Assembly (NCBI GenBank): GCA_035995185.1
Contig: DASYKT010000014.1
Coordinates: 33,209 to 97,208 of the forward strand
DNA: 64,000 nucleotides
Reading direction: 5' to 3'
Source: DASYKT01 sp035995185
Lineage (GTDB): Bacteria > Acidobacteriota > Blastocatellia > Pyrinomonadales > Pyrinomonadaceae
In this document: one piece after another, positions 8,867 to 18,725 of the stretch
How the letters are laid out: every line of letters begins with the position of its first letter
How positions within the stretch are numbered: position 1 is the first letter of the stretch
Translations under genes and position numbers: made by a program
Notes under the pieces: model-generated
The model's database searches: none
Told to the model about the DNA's origin: nothing
Seen by the model: the letters and a program-made list of their open reading frames with translations, nothing else

Positions 8867-9217
8867 TTATATTTTTACAGTCGCTTTTAGACTTTCGGTT
8901 AGAATCTGGGTAAAAAGGGCCTTTATCTCCGCCTCGGTTAGATGTATTCCGGACTGCTCCATGGCTAAATAAGTATTTAGCCTGGCGAGGCAATCGAAAA
9001 ACGCTTTTACCGGAAGCGACGTGACCGCGCATGATATAAAAGCCGGGCCCAGCTTTAAAAATTCCGGCATCTTTTCGCCCAGTGCTGCTCCCGAGGCATA
9101 AAAATAGGCGGATGTTCCTATACCGGCCAACAGAATTGTGCACGACAAAGCAACCATGCTCCACATGTATTGTCTTTGAATTTTAATTTGACCTGATAAT
9201 GAAAATAATTCACCCAT
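8867..9217 (-). CDS. Small two-helix membrane protein, function unknown
   Basis: A 116-residue protein. It has a membrane helix at about residues 19-41, a second weaker hydrophobic stretch at about 52-72, and a helical charged C-terminal half (IHLTEAEIKALFTQILTESLKATVKI). No family is recognised. Its stop lies 5 bases before the start of the coiled-coil membrane protein gene, which argues for a two-gene unit. Both genes lie between the two Opp ATPase genes and appear unrelated to them. Confidence 0.65.
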   Translation of the reverse strand: MGELFSLSGQIKIQRQYMWSMVALSCTILLAGIGTSAYFYASGAALGEKMPEFLKLGPAFISCAVTSLPVKAFFDCLARLNTYLAMEQSGIHLTEAEIKALFTQILTESLKATVKI

Positions 9218-9290
9218 ATTTTTAGGGTTTGGGAAGCAGGAGGTAAACGATCAGACTTGTAAAGAATAAAATTTCTTTATAGTTAATCAG

Positions 9291-9491
9291 TCAAATGTAA
9301 AGTAAAGTCCGATTGGTAACGGACAGCATATTAAATTCTGATAGGTTAAGCAAGTATTTTTGCGGATGAACTCGTTTGTGCACGGTACTTTTGAAGCCCG
9401 TTCGAATCGAAAGCGCATTTCTGCGGGAAAGCAGTACCGCCGACAAAAAGAAGGCTGCTGCCCATATTAAACCAAACATGATTCGCTGCAT
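9291..9491 (-). CDS. Possible small membrane peptide
   Basis: A 66-residue frame beginning MQRIMFGLIWAAAFFLSAVLL, a convincing single membrane helix, followed by a basic tail. A longer start at 9536 overlaps the end of the upstream gene. The second half of the frame looks non-descript and there is no clear ribosome site, so this may be chance or a gene remnant. Confidence 0.3.
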   Translation of the reverse strand: MQRIMFGLIWAAAFFLSAVLLSRRNALSIRTGFKSTVHKRVHPQKYLLNLSEFNMLSVTNRTLLYI

Positions 9492-9522
9492 TTCAATTCG
9501 TCTTTCAAAATAGAGATAAAAT

Positions 9523-10239
9523 TTACCGCACCTCAAAAGTAGCTGGCGGTGCGCTGCCGCAGTTGCCGTTCATTTCGGTGGCGGTCACGCCGATCTGATA
9601 AACGCCCGCTTCCGGGAAGGTATAATCCGCCGAAAAATAGCTGGGATTACCGGTATAAGATAAAGGCAAGACGCTCGCATTGCCGCCGCCATCGGTAATA
9701 ACGGCTTGAACGTTAAAATTGCCCGCCGGCCAAAAGAGGTTGTCGATCAGACAGCCGCACATCATCCGCACCTGGGCTGTGATCGTGGTGGGCGTTCCCG
9801 CGGCTATGGAAGTTCCCGTGGCGGGAGCGGTCAGCCCCGCCAGCAGTCCCTGAAGCACCAAAACTACGCCGGCCGCACCGGTAGATGAAACGTTTGGCAG
9901 CACCAGCCGGCTAACCGATGTGGATATCCGGGTGTCCGCCACCGAGGTCGCGACGAATGTCAGCACTGTGGGTTCAGTCAACGCGATCTGCGCGACGAAT
10001 TCCGTCGCCTCGTCGGCGCGGATGGGATATCCCCAGGGATAGGGCTGGCCCATGATGAACGAAACCACGCCCGAGCCATCCGTGCCCGCTACCAATCCCT
10101 GGTCGGCCAGGCCGCTCGCCAGCGGCGTCGTCGGGTCGTCGGGGCCGTAGATATCGATCTGGGCAAAACCGACATGACTGCCGACGAATTTACCGCCATA
10201 GGCCAAAGCTCTTACCGAAATTGTTGTAGGGTCGGGCAT
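9523..10239 (-). CDS. Unknown beta-rich protein without signal peptide
   Basis: A 238-residue protein with good gene signs (AGGAG ribosome site 8 bases before the ATG). It is rich in G, A, T, S and V with alternating hydrophobic residues. It ends in a stretch that reads like an immunoglobulin-like or carbohydrate-binding beta sandwich (TFPEAGVYQIGVTATEMNGN ... TFEVR). Two cysteines sit together (MMCGCLIDN). No signal peptide is seen, which is odd for such a fold. Not recognised. It lies between the two Opp ATPase genes. Confidence 0.65.
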   Translation of the reverse strand: MPDPTTISVRALAYGGKFVGSHVGFAQIDIYGPDDPTTPLASGLADQGLVAGTDGSGVVSFIMGQPYPWGYPIRADEATEFVAQIALTEPTVLTFVATSVADTRISTSVSRLVLPNVSSTGAAGVVLVLQGLLAGLTAPATGTSIAAGTPTTITAQVRMMCGCLIDNLFWPAGNFNVQAVITDGGGNASVLPLSYTGNPSYFSADYTFPEAGVYQIGVTATEMNGNCGSAPPATFEVR

Positions 10240-10267
10240 ATTTGTCTCCTAATCACTATTCACTATC

Positions 10268-11248
<981 letters not shown>

Positions 11249-11496
11249 AAAGCTTTTGACCGAAGCTATCTTAACAAATTTCGGGCAAATTTTGGCGGAA
11301 AGAGCGCGGAAAGAGCTTGGAAAGAGCTGGGTCTTCTTATCAACGAACGGCTTGAAATTATACTGAATGACCTTGGTCACCGTTACCGGCCGGCCGTCTG
11401 ATCGTTCATCTGAAGCGGGCGCAAGCGGCCCTTCCCGACTGCAAATTTATTCAGATCCCTATACTTACCTTTCAAGCCTTTCAAGCCAAACACCTC
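11249..11496. other. Intergenic stretch, nothing recognised
   Basis: About 250 bases upstream of the OppD-like gene and downstream of the truncated paralogue. They should hold the OppD promoter. I see a few direct words (AAAGAGC...AAAGAGC; CCTTTCAAGCCTTTCAAGCC near 11470) but no convincing gene, hairpin or operator. Confidence 0.4.
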
Positions 11497-11733
11497 TCAG
11501 GTCAGGAAGGGTTGCTTTGCGCCCGCTCTTGAAAAGCTACCTTTGCATTCCTGCGAGTTGTCGACGACCTTGACCGGCAGCGCCGGAAAAAGTACCGACG
11601 CATCTTTATCCACCACTGAATACTTGCGCCAGTATTCCGGGAGCTTGCCATCGGTTTTTTGCCCCGGGACAAGTGTAGGAACGAGCGCGGCGGCGGAAAG
11701 TATCAGGAAAATAACTGACAGAAATTTAGACAT
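11497..11733 (-). pseudogene. Truncated paralogue of the following secreted protein
   Basis: A 78-residue frame with a signal peptide (MSKFLSVIFLILSAAALVPTLVPGQ). Its next section (YWRKYSVVDKDASVLFPALPVKV) aligns with the beginning of the mature part of the 332-residue protein at 11840-12838 (KWERYSIPDQQATVLLPKLPVV). The likeness breaks off after the shared cysteine, and the rest of the gene, including the TonB-like domain, is missing. It is either a decayed copy or a minimal secreted version. The ribosome site (AAGAAG) is intact. Confidence 0.6.
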
Positions 11734-11755
11734 CTTCTTTCAACGTTTTTTTTAT

Positions 11756-11812
11756 TAGCCGTTAATTACACGAATTAAAGCTCTTTATTCGTGTTATTTG
11801 TGACATTAGCGG
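11756..11812. repeat. Family F fragment (TTCGTGTTATTTGTG hairpin)
   Basis: An imperfect inverted repeat, TAGCCGTTAATTACACGAAT against ATTCGTGTTATTTGTGACATTAGCGGC. It closely resembles the perfect hairpin at 5666-5741 but with mismatched arms. It lies between two - strand genes. Confidence 0.65.
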
Positions 11813-11839
11813 CAGATATCCGCCTTTACAGGCAAAGCC

Positions 11840-12838
11840 TTAAAAGGTACTAAAATGAAATTCGACAACTTTTGTGACGCTGACCGCAACTTTGTCTTTT
11901 TTCGCCGGGACAAAAAGAATTTGTCTGGCCGCCGCGATAGATGATTCGGTCAGGCCGTTGGGCAATTCGCTGACGACGCTGATCTCGCCGATGCTCCCGT
12001 TATTTAACATGGCCACCTTTAGCCTGACCGTGCCGTTTACCTTTTTAAGGCGGGCCGATTCCGTATACTGCGGGGGCGGCTTCATGGCGATCAGTACTCC
12101 CTTATTATTTTCATCTTCTTTCACCAACGCGTTCCCGCCGCTGTCCGCGCTGCTGCCGATGCCGCCGGGAGGCGGGCCTAAGCCGCCGGTGTCGCCGGGG
12201 TTGGGAGTGAGCATCGGTAGAACCGGTGGGGCAGCCGGGACAATTACCGGTTTTACTTCCGTCTGATCATCGCCCAGCATTGTCTTCGAACCGGATTTGA
12301 TCGAAATACCTTTTAGCTTTTGATCGAAACTAAGCGAGGCAAAAATATCTTTTGCTTCGATCTTTTCCGGGTCGTGGCTATAGATCGAGATCTCGAACCA
12401 GCGCTTATGGTCAAAGTCGTTGTAAAGCATGTGGACCATATTTTTACCGCGGATCTGCTTCCATTTTTGGCCGTTTATTTCCACGTCCGATTCCACTGAG
12501 CCTCTGAGAAATTTGAGCAGAGAGGCCACCCGGCCGGTAAAACTTTCCTCGTCAAATTCTTTTCTGTTCGGGCAAAGATTATGAGGATCGACCTTGTTCA
12601 CCACTCCCAAAACGTAAGCCGCGCCGTCTGCATAGGCGCCATAATCATTTCCCTTTTCTCCCCTGCAAGTGTTGCCGGTGCTTTTAACAACCGGCAGCTT
12701 TGGCAATAAAACGGTCGCCTGCTGATCGGGAATAGAATATCTTTCCCACTTTACCGGCGCCACGCTTTTTGGCGTTTGCGAAAAACAAAACAAGCTCAGG
12801 GTCAACAGTAAGAGTATCGAACCGGTTAATTTTGACAT
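11840..12838 (-). CDS. Secreted protein with TonB-like C-terminal domain
   Basis: A 332-residue protein with a signal peptide (residues 1-20, cleavage near SQT). It has an N-terminal domain of unknown type (about 25-185), a glycine/proline-rich linker (about 195-240), and a C-terminal domain of the TonB_C kind (PPPQYTESARLKKVNGTVRLKVAMLNNG-like start, VKVEF-like end). In many acidobacteria this domain occurs in periplasmic proteins not tied to energy coupling. It shares its N-terminal domain with the truncated frame at 11497-11733 and its C-terminal domain with the next gene, which suggests a local family. Confidence 0.75.
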   Translation of the reverse strand: MSKLTGSILLLLTLSLFCFSQTPKSVAPVKWERYSIPDQQATVLLPKLPVVKSTGNTCRGEKGNDYGAYADGAAYVLGVVNKVDPHNLCPNRKEFDEESFTGRVASLLKFLRGSVESDVEINGQKWKQIRGKNMVHMLYNDFDHKRWFEISIYSHDPEKIEAKDIFASLSFDQKLKGISIKSGSKTMLGDDQTEVKPVIVPAAPPVLPMLTPNPGDTGGLGPPPGGIGSSADSGGNALVKEDENNKGVLIAMKPPPQYTESARLKKVNGTVRLKVAMLNNGSIGEISVVSELPNGLTESSIAAARQILFVPAKKDKVAVSVTKVVEFHFSTF

Positions 12839-12886
12839 GATGTTTGATCCACCTTTCCAGTCGCGTTTGTTGATGTTTAAGTTTCT

Positions 12887-13318
12887 CTAGGGACGTCTTC
12901 CCACTCGAAATCCCGGGCGATCGCCGATCTCGAAATTATAGACCAGGATCTTGGTGACCGTTACGGGGCTGCCGTCTTTGATGGCTGGCTCAAACCTTAT
13001 CTTTTTCGCCGCTTCATAGGAAGATTTCAGCAGCCCCGCTTTTGATAATGCTTTATCCGAAGCGCTTTCATCGACGTAAAAGATATCGCCCAACTCGCCG
13101 GTGTCCAGGAAAGTTATGCGGAGTTTGATCCAGCCGGAAAGCATCTTGCTGCGCGCCTCGGAAGTGTATTCGCCGGACGGATTATAAGTTACCCGCAGCG
13201 GCCGGTCAGCCGGTTTCTGCTCCGTTTCCTGCCCCGTTGCCTGAGCGGCGGCAAAAGCGGTAACCGATAAAACAAATAGAGTTACGGCAAAGATTCTAAG
13301 TGGAGCTACTTTAAACAT
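12887..13318 (-). CDS. Small secreted TonB-C-like protein
   Basis: A 143-residue protein with a signal peptide (residues 1-26, ending AFAAAQ), followed by a single TonB_C-like domain. The sequence YTSEARSKMLSGWIKLRITFLDTGELGDI... and the ending VTVTKILVYNFEI parallel the C-terminal domain of the preceding protein. It is too short to span the periplasm, so a TonB energy-coupling role is unlikely. It is probably the first gene of a unit with 11840-12838 (48 bases apart). Confidence 0.7.
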   Translation of the reverse strand: MFKVAPLRIFAVTLFVLSVTAFAAAQATGQETEQKPADRPLRVTYNPSGEYTSEARSKMLSGWIKLRITFLDTGELGDIFYVDESASDKALSKAGLLKSSYEAAKKIRFEPAIKDGSPVTVTKILVYNFEIGDRPGFRVGRRP

Positions 13319-13460
13319 AAGACCGTTAGATGCAAAAAAACAGCATTATATTAGCATGCGGGGGAAAAATTTTGGGAACTAAATATCGAGAGTTTCTTTT
13401 TCAATTGCCGCTAGCTTTAGATATTTTGAAAAAGTTCAGCAATAAATGCAGAGGTTTTTA

Positions 13461-13590
13461 AATTGCCACTAGCTTTAGCTAGTGGATAAAACAAATAAGT
13501 AAATAAAGGCTTTAGCCTAAGTTTTTATCTTAGGCTAAAGCCAGGGCGTAAAGTTGATTACCTCTAACCACTAGCTAAAGCTAGTGGCAA
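13461..13590. repeat. Family B element (CTAGCTTTAGCTAG)
   Basis: The outer arms AATTGCCACTAGCTTTAGC and GCTAAAGCTAGTGGCAA are complementary. Inside is a second pair, AAGGCTTTAGCCTAAG and CTTAGGCTAAAGCC. A fragment of the same family (TTGCCGCTAGCTTTAG) lies just before, at 13405. Apart from the hairpin at 13600 it is the only content of this 326-base gap. Confidence 0.85.
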
Positions 13591-13599
13591 TGTAAAAGA

Positions 13600-13625
13600 A
13601 GCAGGCCCGCCCATCGAGCCTGCTT
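13600..13625 (-). terminator. Probable terminator of the tricorn-like gene
   Basis: Read on the - strand, AAGCAGGC and GCCTGCTT form an 8-bp stem with an 11-base loop, followed by CTTTT. It lies 18 bases past the stop codon of the tricorn-like gene. The T-run is short, so confidence is moderate. Confidence 0.55.
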
Positions 13626-13643
13626 ACTGCTACTGCCCACTGT

Positions 13644-16600
13644 CTAAGGCCGTTTCACCGGATCGGCCGGGCGTTTCGGCAGTTTGACCGGGGTCGCGAT
13701 CTTTTTCATCACTTCCTGGATCGCGCGTTCGAGCTGCGGGTCATGCCCGGCGATGACGGATTTCGGATCGTTCTCGACCTCGATATCGGGATCGACGCCG
13801 TAGCCTTCGATCACGTACTGACCGTCGGGGCTGGCCAGTGCCGATTCCGGCACGTTGACCGTGCCGCCGTCGATCAGACCGCCGCGGTTGGTGATGCCGA
13901 CCACGCCGCCCCAGCTTCGTTTTCCGATCAGCAGCCCGAGGCCCGCCTGGCGAAACATATACGGGAAGATGTCGCCGTCCGAAGCCGAGTTTTCATCCAG
14001 TATCGAAACCATCGGCCCGCGGAAAACGGCGTCCGGATAAGTGCCCGGTTCGGCGTCGCCGCGGCGGAAATTCACGCCCAGCATTTTGCGGCGTAGGCGT
14101 TCGATCAGCATGCGTGAAACATTGCCGCCGCCATTGGCGCGCACGTCGACGATCAGCCCTTCTTTATCCAGCTGGGTGTAATACCACTTGATGAATTCGC
14201 GAATACCGGCCGCGCCCATATCGGGAATATGCAGATAGCCGACGCGCCCGTTCGACGTCTGCGTCACGCGCTGGCGGTTGGCGTCCGTCCAATCCAGATA
14301 GATCAGGTCTGATTCGTTGGTGACCGGGCGAAAGGTAACGGTGCGCGCCCCGGCTGAGGTCGGCGTGCTGTTGACCGTCAGGGTGACGGTCGTGTCGGCT
14401 TTTCCGCGCAGGTAGGCGTAGATATCTTTGCTCGTCGTCACATCTTCCCCGTTGATGGTGAGAACGTAATCGCCGACGTTCGCCAGGCTGCCCACTTCCG
14501 TCAGCGGCGAACGATAAATATCTTCTTCATTCTGACCGCCGAAAATTTTGCTGATCTTGTAGCGCCCGGCAGTTTTGTCGGCTTCGAACCGCGCACCCGC
14601 GAGCGCCACGCGCACACGCGGAGGCAGGTTGAAATCACCACCGTCGATGTAGGCGTGCTGCACCGTGAGTTCCGAACACATTTCGGAAATGATGTAGTTC
14701 AGATCGGAGCGGTGCGCCACGTACGGCAACCATTTTTTGTAATCCTCACGGATCTTGACCCAATCAAAACCGTGCATGTTTTCGACGTAGAACCAGTCGC
14801 GGTAGCGACGCCAAACCTCGTTAAAGATCTGGTTCCATTCCTCGACCGGGTTTATCTCCGTCGACATCCCGGCGGTGGAAACATTCTTGCGCGAGCGTTC
14901 GCCAGCCGGGTTAGCGTCAAAGACCGCGTATTGCCCGCCGGAGTTGGTCATGATCTTGCTGCCGTCAGCGGAGATCGCGTAGCCGAAAGCCGGTGACAGC
15001 AGCGTGGTTTCCTTGCGGTCTTTGATCGAATAGATGCGCAGCGAAGGCTGTGAATCGGCCTGGCGCCCGTAATAGAACGGCGGCTGGATCACATACATCA
15101 GGTTACCTTTGTTGGCCGAAAGCCCGGAGTAATTATCCGCCGGCAGCGGCACTTTGGTCGCGCGTTTTTCGATGCCGTCAAAGTCGATGGTTTCCGGTGT
15201 CGCCTCTGCTGCCGCCGGTTTTGGAGATGCGGCAGGCGTTGCGCCCCCGGCAGCAGGAGTTGCCGCCGGAGTCGCCGGTTTTTCTTCCGTCACCGTTACC
15301 TCATCATTCTCGTACGGGAAAGGATTTTTCGTGTCTTTTTTGAGCGCCAGCGCATAAACCAGCGTGGTGCGGTTGGTCGCGTAATTAAACTCGGCGCCGG
15401 AGATCTGCGGCGCAAATTCGTGGTCGCTCAAAAAGTAAAGATAGTTTCCATTCGGGTCAAACGTCACGCTTTGCGAATTGAACGCCGGCGGAGTGACGCG
15501 CGTCGTCTTGCCGTCGTTAGCAGACCAGATATAGATCGCGCTGGCGCCGCTGCTGCCGTTCATCGAATAGGCGATGTAATTCCCTTTCGGCGACCAGTCG
15601 TAATCGTTGAGTAAGCCGTTGGGCGAATCGGCGATCTGCTGCATTTGTTTTGTCGCCACGGTCACTACATAAAGCCGCCCGTCCTTATCGGAAAAAGCGA
15701 TCTTCTTGCTGTCGCCCGACCAGGCCGGGCCGTAACGCTGCGCCTGTCCGCCGGTAGTGATTTGCTGCGCCGGTGTCGAACCGTCTTGCGCGACGACCCA
15801 AATTTCCTCTTCGCCGGTTTTATCCGAAATATATGCGATCCATTTTCCATCGGGCGACCAGGTCGCCGCGCGGTCGTTCGCATTGGAAGAATGCGTCAGG
15901 TTTCGGATGCCGCCTTTTTCTACCGGCGCGGTAAAGATGTCGCCGCGCGCGCCGAAAATTGCGCGTTCACCTTTTGGCGAGAGCGCGTAGCCGCTGATCT
16001 GGTTGCCGACAAAAGTCTGGCGCGGACGGCGGTTGATACCGTCGTTTGGCACGGCGATGGTGAGTTTGCTCGTACGTTTCGAACCCGTGTCTAAAATTTC
16101 CAGTTCCCCGTCGCGCTCGTAAATGATGCGGTTATCGCTGTCGCTGCTCGGCCAGCGGATGTCCCAATCCTTGTTGGCGGTGACCTGCGTGGTCTTACCC
16201 GTACCGGTGTTATAGGCGTAAAGATTAAATTTGCCGTCCTTGTCGGAGTTGTAATAAATGTTAGTGCCCATCCACATCGCATCGCGGCAGGCGCGCGGGC
16301 TGTCGGAGATCTTCTGCGCGTCGGCGGTCTGCAGGTTGTAGATGTAAAGCGTGTTTGCCTGGCCGCCGCCGTAGCGTTTTTCCGGGCGGAAATCGCGGAA
16401 GCGCGGCGAATAGACCATCTTTGTGCCGTCGGGCGAAAAGTCGCCGGAACCGGCTTCGGGCATCGGCAGCGGTTCGGCCGGACCGCCCTCGGGCGAAACG
16501 GTGTAAAGTTTGGCGATCGGCAGCGACCACGAATCTCTCTGGCTGCGGAAGAATATGCGGCCGTCTTTGGTCCAGCCGCCGACCTGGTTGTCATAACCCC

Positions 16601-16949
16601 AGCGCGGCGCGAGCGGCCCGCGCGACGGGTAAAAGGTCAGCTGCTTTGGTTCGCCGCCGCCGGCCGGGATGACATAGACCTGCTCGTCGCCGTCATACTG
16701 CCCGGTAAAGGCGATCCATTTGCCGTCGGGCGAAAACTTGGCGTAAGTTTCCACGCCCGGGTGCGCCGTCAGCCGCGTCGCCACTCCGCCCGCGCCCCCC
16801 GAAGCCGAAGCGGTCCACAGATCGCCGCCATAGGTAAAGACCACCCTATCGCCGTAAATATCGGGAAAGCGCAGCAGCTTTGTCTGGGCATTTATCCCAA
16901 TAACTACAAACAACCCCAGCAACAAAGCCTGAAAGACTCGTTTGAACAT
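13644..16949 (-). CDS. Tricorn-like S41 protease
   Basis: A 1101-residue secreted protein (signal peptide 1-21, GINAQ). The N-terminal half holds two beta-propellers built from PD40-type repeats (FSPDGKWIAF, WSPDGKWIAYIS and others), which in tricorn gate peptide access. Next comes an alanine/proline linker (about 560-590), then the tricorn C1 region, a PDZ domain (about 780-850) and an S41 catalytic domain. Catalytic candidates are the histidine in VQHAYIDGG and the serine in ENSASDGDIF. A GGAGG ribosome site precedes the ATG. The family degrades peptides, often those released by other proteases. The length is close to archaeal tricorn (about 1070). It is transcribed alone, ending at a hairpin at 13600. 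Confidence 0.9.
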   Translation of the reverse strand: MFKRVFQALLLGLFVVIGINAQTKLLRFPDIYGDRVVFTYGGDLWTASASGGAGGVATRLTAHPGVETYAKFSPDGKWIAFTGQYDGDEQVYVIPAGGGEPKQLTFYPSRGPLAPRWGYDNQVGGWTKDGRIFFRSQRDSWSLPIAKLYTVSPEGGPAEPLPMPEAGSGDFSPDGTKMVYSPRFRDFRPEKRYGGGQANTLYIYNLQTADAQKISDSPRACRDAMWMGTNIYYNSDKDGKFNLYAYNTGTGKTTQVTANKDWDIRWPSSDSDNRIIYERDGELEILDTGSKRTSKLTIAVPNDGINRRPRQTFVGNQISGYALSPKGERAIFGARGDIFTAPVEKGGIRNLTHSSNANDRAATWSPDGKWIAYISDKTGEEEIWVVAQDGSTPAQQITTGGQAQRYGPAWSGDSKKIAFSDKDGRLYVVTVATKQMQQIADSPNGLLNDYDWSPKGNYIAYSMNGSSGASAIYIWSANDGKTTRVTPPAFNSQSVTFDPNGNYLYFLSDHEFAPQISGAEFNYATNRTTLVYALALKKDTKNPFPYENDEVTVTEEKPATPAATPAAGGATPAASPKPAAAEATPETIDFDGIEKRATKVPLPADNYSGLSANKGNLMYVIQPPFYYGRQADSQPSLRIYSIKDRKETTLLSPAFGYAISADGSKIMTNSGGQYAVFDANPAGERSRKNVSTAGMSTEINPVEEWNQIFNEVWRRYRDWFYVENMHGFDWVKIREDYKKWLPYVAHRSDLNYIISEMCSELTVQHAYIDGGDFNLPPRVRVALAGARFEADKTAGRYKISKIFGGQNEEDIYRSPLTEVGSLANVGDYVLTINGEDVTTSKDIYAYLRGKADTTVTLTVNSTPTSAGARTVTFRPVTNESDLIYLDWTDANRQRVTQTSNGRVGYLHIPDMGAAGIREFIKWYYTQLDKEGLIVDVRANGGGNVSRMLIERLRRKMLGVNFRRGDAEPGTYPDAVFRGPMVSILDENSASDGDIFPYMFRQAGLGLLIGKRSWGGVVGITNRGGLIDGGTVNVPESALASPDGQYVIEGYGVDPDIEVENDPKSVIAGHDPQLERAIQEVMKKIATPVKLPKRPADPVKRP

Positions 16950-17043
16950 TGAAAATTCCTCCGTAAATGTAAAAGAAAAAAGGTGCCTAAGTGTAACGCA
17001 ATTAATTACGAGAGAAAAGGCCGGGATGTTCGGGGTTTATTGT

Positions 17044-17165
17044 CGTAGCGCCACCGTCGCACATAACTGATGGGGCTATCCTGAAGGCGCGCCCCGCCTT
17101 CAGCTTCTTATTTATAAAGCGGAAGCGAGACGCTTCCGCGACAGCCGGCGGGACGCCGGCGCTAC
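17044..17165. repeat. Family G element (GTAGCGCC...GGCGCTAC with hairpins)
   Basis: It is bounded by CGTAGCGCC and GGCGCTACA and contains serial hairpins with a constant loop-side word (GCGAGACGC, GCGGGACGC) and changing stems: GGAAGCGAGACGCTTCC and GCCGGCGGGACGCCGGC. Two further copies lie at 35960 and 39817. It fills the space upstream of the tricorn-like gene. Confidence 0.8.
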
Positions 17166-17175
17166 ATTTAAAGAA

Positions 17176-17358
17176 TTAGGTTCTGCCAACAACTTTGCTG
17201 TTTTTCCACAATTTGGCCGCCGCATTAAGACGCTTTACGATCTCGATTTTTTCCGCAAAAGAGCGATTTGCATTTTCGCTCCTTTGCTTCTCTTTTGCCT
17301 CTAAGAGATGGCTAATATCCGGGTATGTTTTTAAAGGCTTTGTTGGTATTTCTGCCAT
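17176..17358 (-). CDS. Small hypothetical protein, possible toxin-antitoxin-linked type
   Basis: A 60-residue, basic, helical protein (SHLLEAKEKQRSENANRSFAEKIEIVKRLNAAAKLW). It resembles the short proteins often found beside AbiEii-type nucleotidyltransferase genes, which share an FEEKI-like motif; this likeness is from memory. No such neighbour is present, so it may be an orphan left after loss of a partner. The ribosome site is weak. Confidence 0.45.
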   Translation of the reverse strand: MAEIPTKPLKTYPDISHLLEAKEKQRSENANRSFAEKIEIVKRLNAAAKLWKNSKVVGRT

Positions 17359-17461
17359 TTTTCTTTTAGTCCAAATCTATCGATCAGCACGGCTTAAACA
17401 TTACCGGAAACCCGGTCGCTACGGCTCCCGGTTCTGACCTCGTCATAATAGTGGAAAAGCA

Positions 17462-17490
17462 ATGGCGGCGGGATGAAGCGCCGCCATTTT
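17462..17490. terminator. Probable terminator of the epoxide hydrolase gene
   Basis: A perfect 9-bp stem ATGGCGGCG/CGCCGCCAT with an 8-base loop. It is followed by TTTT on the + strand and by TGCTTTT on the - strand. It lies just past the stop of the - strand epoxide hydrolase gene and after a half element of family C (17400-17440). Confidence 0.55.
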
Positions 17491-17513
17491 GATCGAGGAA
17501 GAACCTCTCAAAT

Positions 17514-18725
17514 TTAGCGCAGGGTTCTAAATGCCGTGCGAAGTTCCGATGTCAAAAGCTCGGGTTGTTCCCACGCCGCGAAGTGCCCGCCTTTGTCGAG
17601 CTTGTTGTAATGCATAAGTTTGGGATACGCCGCTTCGGCCCAGCTCCGCGGTGCCTGATAGAGTTCATCAGGAAATACGCTCACCGCCACTGGGATCTTG
17701 ACACCCTTTTGGTCAAAGAAACCAAATTTATTTTCCCGGTAGAGACGTCCCGAAGAAACGCCTGTATTTGTCAGCCAGTACAGGGTGATGTTGTCGAGGA
17801 TGTCGTCGCGGGTAAGGCCCTCGGTTCCTCCCGCGAAAACGCGTGAGATCAGCGCTAGGCTAGTCGCGTCATGGTCGAGTATCCATGCGGCGAGACCGAC
17901 CGGTGAATCCGCGATCCCGTACAGCGACTGTGGATGCGTTCCCATCTCGTATGCATAGAATACGTCTGTCGCGAAAAATTCCTTAAGTTTCTCGTAGAGA
18001 TGTGTTTCCTCTTCGTCAAGGCCGGCCGGCGCCGCCCCGCCTGATTGGACCGCCGCCGCGACGTCGGCTCGAACTGCTCCCGGGAAGTTGGTGTGAATGG
18101 CGATCAATCCCGCAGGTTCCTGCGCACCCATTAGATCGGTGATCTGCCCGCCCCAATCGCCGCCCGATGCAACATAGCGATCGTATCCCAATCGTGTCAT
18201 CAACTCTGCGTTGGCGCGTGCGATGTGATCGGGGCCCCAGCCGGTCTCGGTCGGCTTGCCTGAGAATCCGTAGCCGGGCATCGACGGGATAACTACGTCG
18301 AAGGCCTCCTCGGCAGTTCCGCCATAAGCGGTGGGATCTGTCAGCGGTGCGATCAGCTTCAGCTGCTCGATGACCGATCCCGGCCATCCGTGCGTGATAA
18401 TGATCGGCAAAGCATTTTCATGCTTCGAACGAAGGTGAATGAAATGAATGTCGAGTCCGTCGATCTCGGTGACGAAATTCGGAAGGGCTTTTAGTTTTGC
18501 CTCGCACTTGCTCCAGTCATAGTCTGTTGCCCAGTATTTAGCGAGTGCCTTCATCGTCGCGAGTTGCGGGCCCTGCGATATATCATCGACAGTTTCCTTC
18601 TCGGGAAAGCGGGTTGCTTCTACCCGGCGGCGAAGCTCTACGAGTTCCTCACTCGGAATGTTGATATGGTATGGACGGACAGCTGTCTCATCGGCTGGTG
18701 TTCTCTGTGCTTGTACTTGTGTCAT
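17514..18725 (-). CDS. Epoxide hydrolase (alpha/beta hydrolase with EHN domain)
   Basis: A 403-residue protein matching the microsomal/juvenile-hormone epoxide hydrolase type. The EHN N-terminal domain (about residues 18-125, FRIxIPxEELxxLRRRxxxTRFP-like start) is followed by an alpha/beta hydrolase fold with the oxyanion motif HGWPGS. The nucleophile aspartate is in GGDWGGQI and the catalytic histidine in KGGHFAAWEQPE. The reaction would open epoxides to diols by way of an ester intermediate. There is no signal peptide, so it is cytoplasmic. The ribosome site AAGGAAG lies 8 bases before the ATG. It stands alone, and its relatives are common in soil bacteria, often after lateral transfer. Confidence 0.88.
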   Translation of the reverse strand: MTQVQAQRTPADETAVRPYHINIPSEELVELRRRVEATRFPEKETVDDISQGPQLATMKALAKYWATDYDWSKCEAKLKALPNFVTEIDGLDIHFIHLRSKHENALPIIITHGWPGSVIEQLKLIAPLTDPTAYGGTAEEAFDVVIPSMPGYGFSGKPTETGWGPDHIARANAELMTRLGYDRYVASGGDWGGQITDLMGAQEPAGLIAIHTNFPGAVRADVAAAVQSGGAAPAGLDEEETHLYEKLKEFFATDVFYAYEMGTHPQSLYGIADSPVGLAAWILDHDATSLALISRVFAGGTEGLTRDDILDNITLYWLTNTGVSSGRLYRENKFGFFDQKGVKIPVAVSVFPDELYQAPRSWAEAAYPKLMHYNKLDKGGHFAAWEQPELLTSELRTAFRTLR

